Source: CAYJAD01 sp964371835
GTDB lineage: Bacteria; Desulfobacterota; Desulfovibrionia; Desulfovibrionales; Desulfovibrionaceae
Direction: 5' to 3'
Assembly (NCBI GenBank): GCA_964371835.1
Contig: CAYJOP010000093.1
Coordinates: 1-7,675 of the forward strand
Length of the DNA: 7,675 bases
The notes beneath the pieces were generated by a model that saw only the letters and a program-made list of their open reading frames with translations, did no database searches and was not told the DNA's origin. This document shows, piece after piece, positions 5,762 to 7,675 of this stretch. The first letter of the stretch is position 1. The number at the start of each line of letters is the position of its first letter. The position numbers and the translations under genes were made by a program.

Positions 5762-7150
5762 TTAATTATTCAAAAATTTACCAAAAACATTGATGTAACC
5801 ATTTACAAATACAACTAAAATAATAATTGGTAAAACATAGGTTAAATAAGCACGCAGCCACTTGGGAAAGTGAACACCTTGCCCTGCATTAGCTTCCTTT
5901 AAGAAATTGTCAAAGCCCCAGCCAAAGCGCTGAGTACAAAAGAGTAAAAAGAGCAAAGAGCCAAGGGGCAATAAGTTTGCACTTACTATGAAGTCTTCCA
6001 AATCTAAAATGCCAGTACCCTTACCCAAGGGCTCAAAGTCTGACCACTCGTTAAAGCCGAGTATGCAAGGGATTGATAAAAGCCAAATGGCGATGGAGTT
6101 AATAATGGTTGCTTTTTTGCGTGGCATTTTCCAAACGTCAATGGCGTAGGAAATGATATTTTCAAAAACTGCAATGACTGTGGAAAGTGCTGCAAAACTC
6201 ATAAATACAAAGAAAATTGTACCCCAAAATTGTCCATTGTCCATGGAATTAAAAATATTAGGTAGGGTGATAAATAATAGTCCAGGCCCTGCATTTGGTT
6301 GTACATTGTAGGAAAAACAGGCAGGAAAGATGATAAGTCCTGCCACAATGGCTACGAAGGTGTCTATCATTACAATATAGCTTGCTTCACCTGTGAGACT
6401 ATGTTCTTTTTTTAAATATGAACCAAAAATACACATGCTACCAATACCAATGCTTAGAGTGAAAAAAGCTTGATTCATGGCAGCAGAAAGGGCAGACCAA
6501 ATGCCAGCTTCTGTTAATTTTGATAAATCTGGCATGAGGTAAAAATTTAAGCCAGCTTCTGCGCCTGATAAGGTCATGGAATGTACGGCAAGCACTATCA
6601 TAAGTATTAATAAAACGCCCATCATCCATTTTACAATGCGCTCAACTCCTGATTGCAAACCAGTAATACAAGAAATAAAACCCACAAAAACTGCAAGGCT
6701 CATCCAAAAAATCATGCCCACGGGGTCGCCAAGCATGGCTCCAAAATTTTGCCCTACGGCATCTGAACTTAGGTTTGCAAGCTTGCCGCTGGCTGTAAAG
6801 TAACAATATGCAAGCATCCATCCAGTAACGGTGGTATAAAACATCATTAGCACATAACTACCAACAATGCTCATCCAGCCAAACTTGTGCCAATGACTAC
6901 CCTTAGGCTCAAGTTTTCGTAATGCTCCGCCCATATTAAGTTGTGCAGCACGACCCACGGTAAATTCCATGGTCAAAATGGGTAAGCCCACAAAAAGTAG
7001 GAAGAATAAATAAAGTAAAACAAAGATAGCTCCACCATACTCACCAGCAATATATGGAAATCTCCAAACGTTACCGATTCCTATGGCGCACCCTGCTGAT
7101 AAAAGTAAAAAACCTAAGCGGCTTCCTAAAGTTTCACGTTGTGTGGACAT
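5762..7150 (-). CDS. Neurotransmitter:sodium symporter (SNF/NSS) family transporter
   Basis: 462 aa. An inner-membrane secondary transporter of the LeuT fold that couples uptake of an amino acid or related small molecule to sodium entry. Eleven hydrophobic segments are visible at roughly 11–27, 41–63, 90–118, 145–163, 170–192, 218–245, 255–281, 308–335, 347–366, 390–407 and 431–455, the count usual for short bacterial members (LeuT has 12). TM1 contains AGCAIGIGNVWRFPY (19–33), the family signature with sodium-site residues A22 and N27. TM6 has the unwound FFTLSIGIG (229–237). TM7 has an Asp (D263). TM8 has FAALSTVIAVFEN (319–331), where sodium site 2 is expected. The ATG at 7150 has GAGGGG 6 nt upstream. 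It is the first gene of the operon with rnhB–yraN–rsmI. The substrate cannot be assigned from sequence. Confidence 0.95.
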   Translation of the reverse strand: MSTQRETLGSRLGFLLLSAGCAIGIGNVWRFPYIAGEYGGAIFVLLYLFFLLFVGLPILTMEFTVGRAAQLNMGGALRKLEPKGSHWHKFGWMSIVGSYVLMMFYTTVTGWMLAYCYFTASGKLANLSSDAVGQNFGAMLGDPVGMIFWMSLAVFVGFISCITGLQSGVERIVKWMMGVLLILMIVLAVHSMTLSGAEAGLNFYLMPDLSKLTEAGIWSALSAAMNQAFFTLSIGIGSMCIFGSYLKKEHSLTGEASYIVMIDTFVAIVAGLIIFPACFSYNVQPNAGPGLLFITLPNIFNSMDNGQFWGTIFFVFMSFAALSTVIAVFENIISYAIDVWKMPRKKATIINSIAIWLLSIPCILGFNEWSDFEPLGKGTGILDLEDFIVSANLLPLGSLLFLLFCTQRFGWGFDNFLKEANAGQGVHFPKWLRAYLTYVLPIIILVVFVNGYINVFGKFLNN

Positions 7151-7156
7151 AATCTA

Positions 7157-7162
7157 CCCCTC
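7157..7162 (-). promoter_or_regulatory. Strong ribosome binding site (GAGGGG) of the symporter gene
   Basis: On the − strand GAGGGG lies 6 nt before the ATG at 7150. It is the best Shine-Dalgarno match in the window and fixes the symporter start. Confidence 0.7.
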
Positions 7163-7229
7163 TACATTCATATTTTCTTTGCTAAACCTAACAGTTTTCC
7201 ACCATAAAACAAGTGAAAAATTACTACGA

Positions 7230-7256
7230 TTTATATATTTACTGAATACTTTTCAA
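7230..7256 (-). promoter_or_regulatory. Candidate sigma-70 promoter for the symporter–rnhB–yraN–rsmI operon
   Basis: On the − strand, TTGAAA (7251–7256) and TATAAA (7230–7235) are separated by 15 nt, shorter than the ideal 17. Each hexamer differs from consensus at one or two positions. A start just downstream would give a leader of roughly 70–75 nt ending at the strong ribosome binding site. The surroundings are AT-rich, so chance matches are easy. Confidence 0.35.
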
Positions 7257-7356
7257 AGACTTATTGTTTTACAGAAAAGTTGCGCTGGCAGTCACACGAA
7301 AACAAAGTGTAATATCTCAAAAAAAATTTGTGATTGCATGCTTAGGAAATTTTTAT

Positions 7357-7675
7357 TTACTCACTTTCATTTTTTCTTAACATATAAAAGCCCTGGGAAA
7401 TATCACCATGTTTACGCATGCGTAATTGATTATTTATGAAAGCGCAAGGAAGTGGAGCAAAACCACAACTTCCGTATTTGTTATCTGGAGTCCAGATGGT
7501 GAACGCTTCTTGGGGGTTGTTTTGTGCAAGGACAACTTCTTTAACAGCAACACTAGGAAAACTATGTGCTTTCCATGCTATAGGTGCTGACTTTCCCTTA
7601 TATATAAAAGTAAGATTTATAAGTATAACAAATACTAAGGTGTAGCTTATGAAGTGAAAGTTTTTATGTACCGTT
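7357..7675 (-). CDS. Unrecognised membrane-anchored protein, partial (start lies beyond window)
   Basis: The − strand frame is open for 105 codons from the right edge (first full codon 7674–7672) to TAA at 7359–7357. No ATG, GTG or TTG occurs in the first ~75 codons, so the start lies outside the window. Near the visible beginning is a hydrophobic segment, roughly FISYTLVFVILINLTFIY, flanked by Lys/His residues, then KGKSAPIAWKAHSFPS. About 75 mostly polar residues follow, including FTIWTPDN, YGSCGFAPLPCAF with two Cys, and a basic LRMRKHGD. If the hydrophobic part is a signal anchor, the protein may be only slightly longer than what is seen. I recognise no family. Shorter open frames exist on the + strand here (for example 7436–7645). 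The − frame is preferred because it is longer, runs off the edge and has the orientation of the next genes. A chance open frame or a decaying gene remains possible. Confidence 0.55.
   Translation of the reverse strand, partial: TVHKNFHFISYTLVFVILINLTFIYKGKSAPIAWKAHSFPSVAVKEVVLAQNNPQEAFTIWTPDNKYGSCGFAPLPCAFINNQLRMRKHGDISQGFYMLRKNESE
7412..7425. repeat. Perfect 14-bp palindrome TTACGCATGCGTAA
   Basis: The sequence equals its own reverse complement over 14 bases. It lies inside the unrecognised edge gene, where it encodes Leu-Arg-Met-Arg. It could be a dimeric DNA-binding site or a coincidence of codons. Confidence 0.5.
7448..7473. repeat. Imperfect inverted repeat GGAAG-TGG / CCA-CTTCC
   Basis: Arms GGAAGTGG (7448–7455) and CCA…CTTCC (7463–7473) pair over 8 bp with a 3-nt bulge and a 7-nt loop. 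No T-run follows on either strand, so it does not look like an intrinsic terminator. Confidence 0.4.
7483..7497. repeat. Perfect inverted repeat ATCTGGA-G-TCCAGAT
   Basis: Two 7-bp arms around a single central base, 57 bp from the 14-bp palindrome. The shape is that of an operator-type dyad. It lies inside the coding frame of the edge gene, which weakens an operator interpretation. Confidence 0.5.

Larger units (their letters stand above)
7151..7356. other. Intergenic region (206 bp) between edge gene and symporter
   Basis: AT-rich non-coding stretch. It contains the symporter ribosome binding site and the candidate promoter. Right after the edge gene's stop, read on the − strand, AAAAATTT and AAATTTTT can pair around a 17-nt loop that contains GCATGC and lead into a T8 tract. 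This could be a weak terminator for the edge gene, but the stem has no G:C pair. A short ACAC/GTGT repeat is also present. No RNA gene or riboswitch could be recognised. Confidence 0.4.

Noticed and set aside
7436..7645. + strand 69-codon open frame as a small gene
   Set aside because: It is antisense to a longer − strand frame that runs off the edge. Its product looks like no known protein, and no good ribosome binding site precedes its ATG.
1..7675. CRISPR array, tRNA, rRNA, insertion sequence or prophage genes
   Set aside because: No regularly spaced direct repeats, tRNA-like cloverleaf, conserved rRNA sequence, transposase or integrase motifs were seen on either strand.

Overview
The window is AT-rich bacterial chromosome of Gram-negative, proteobacterial character. 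The order rnhB–yraN–rsmI is one I recall from Desulfovibrio and relatives, and the low GC would fit an AT-rich member of that group. The taxonomic placement is an inference from memory, not a search result. No tRNA, rRNA, CRISPR array, transposase or integrase is visible.

Left part (1–3803, + strand): four genes of a surface-polysaccharide (O-antigen, LPS or capsule) cluster. They are a GT-A glycosyltransferase cut by the left edge, a class I SAM-dependent methyltransferase, a GT-B (GT4-type) glycosyltransferase with a four-cysteine insert, and a GT-A (GT2) glycosyltransferase. The last three are packed with gaps or overlaps of a few bases and are probably one transcript. Three of the four products end in a basic amphipathic tail, consistent with work at the inner face of the cytoplasmic membrane.

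Middle and right part (3827–7150, − strand): a housekeeping operon converging on the sugar cluster. In transcription order it is an 11-TM neurotransmitter:sodium symporter-type transporter, rnhB (ribonuclease HII, GTG start), yraN (UPF0102 nuclease-fold protein) and rsmI (16S rRNA C1402 2'-O-methyltransferase). The genes are separated by 18 bp, overlap by 4 bp (ATGA) and overlap by about 65 bp.

Right edge (7357–7675, − strand): a reading frame with no stop and no usable start runs in from beyond the window. It encodes a membrane segment followed by about 75 residues that I do not recognise. Because it has no start codon inside the window, a start-to-stop ORF search would miss it. Its coding region holds three inverted repeats within 86 bp. 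The 206 bp between it and the transporter hold a strong ribosome binding site and a plausible sigma-70 promoter.

I found no clear novel system. The observations most worth checking are the unrecognised edge protein with its cluster of palindromes, the A9 tract at the GT4/GT2 overlap, and the yraN/rsmI overlap that decides the rsmI start.
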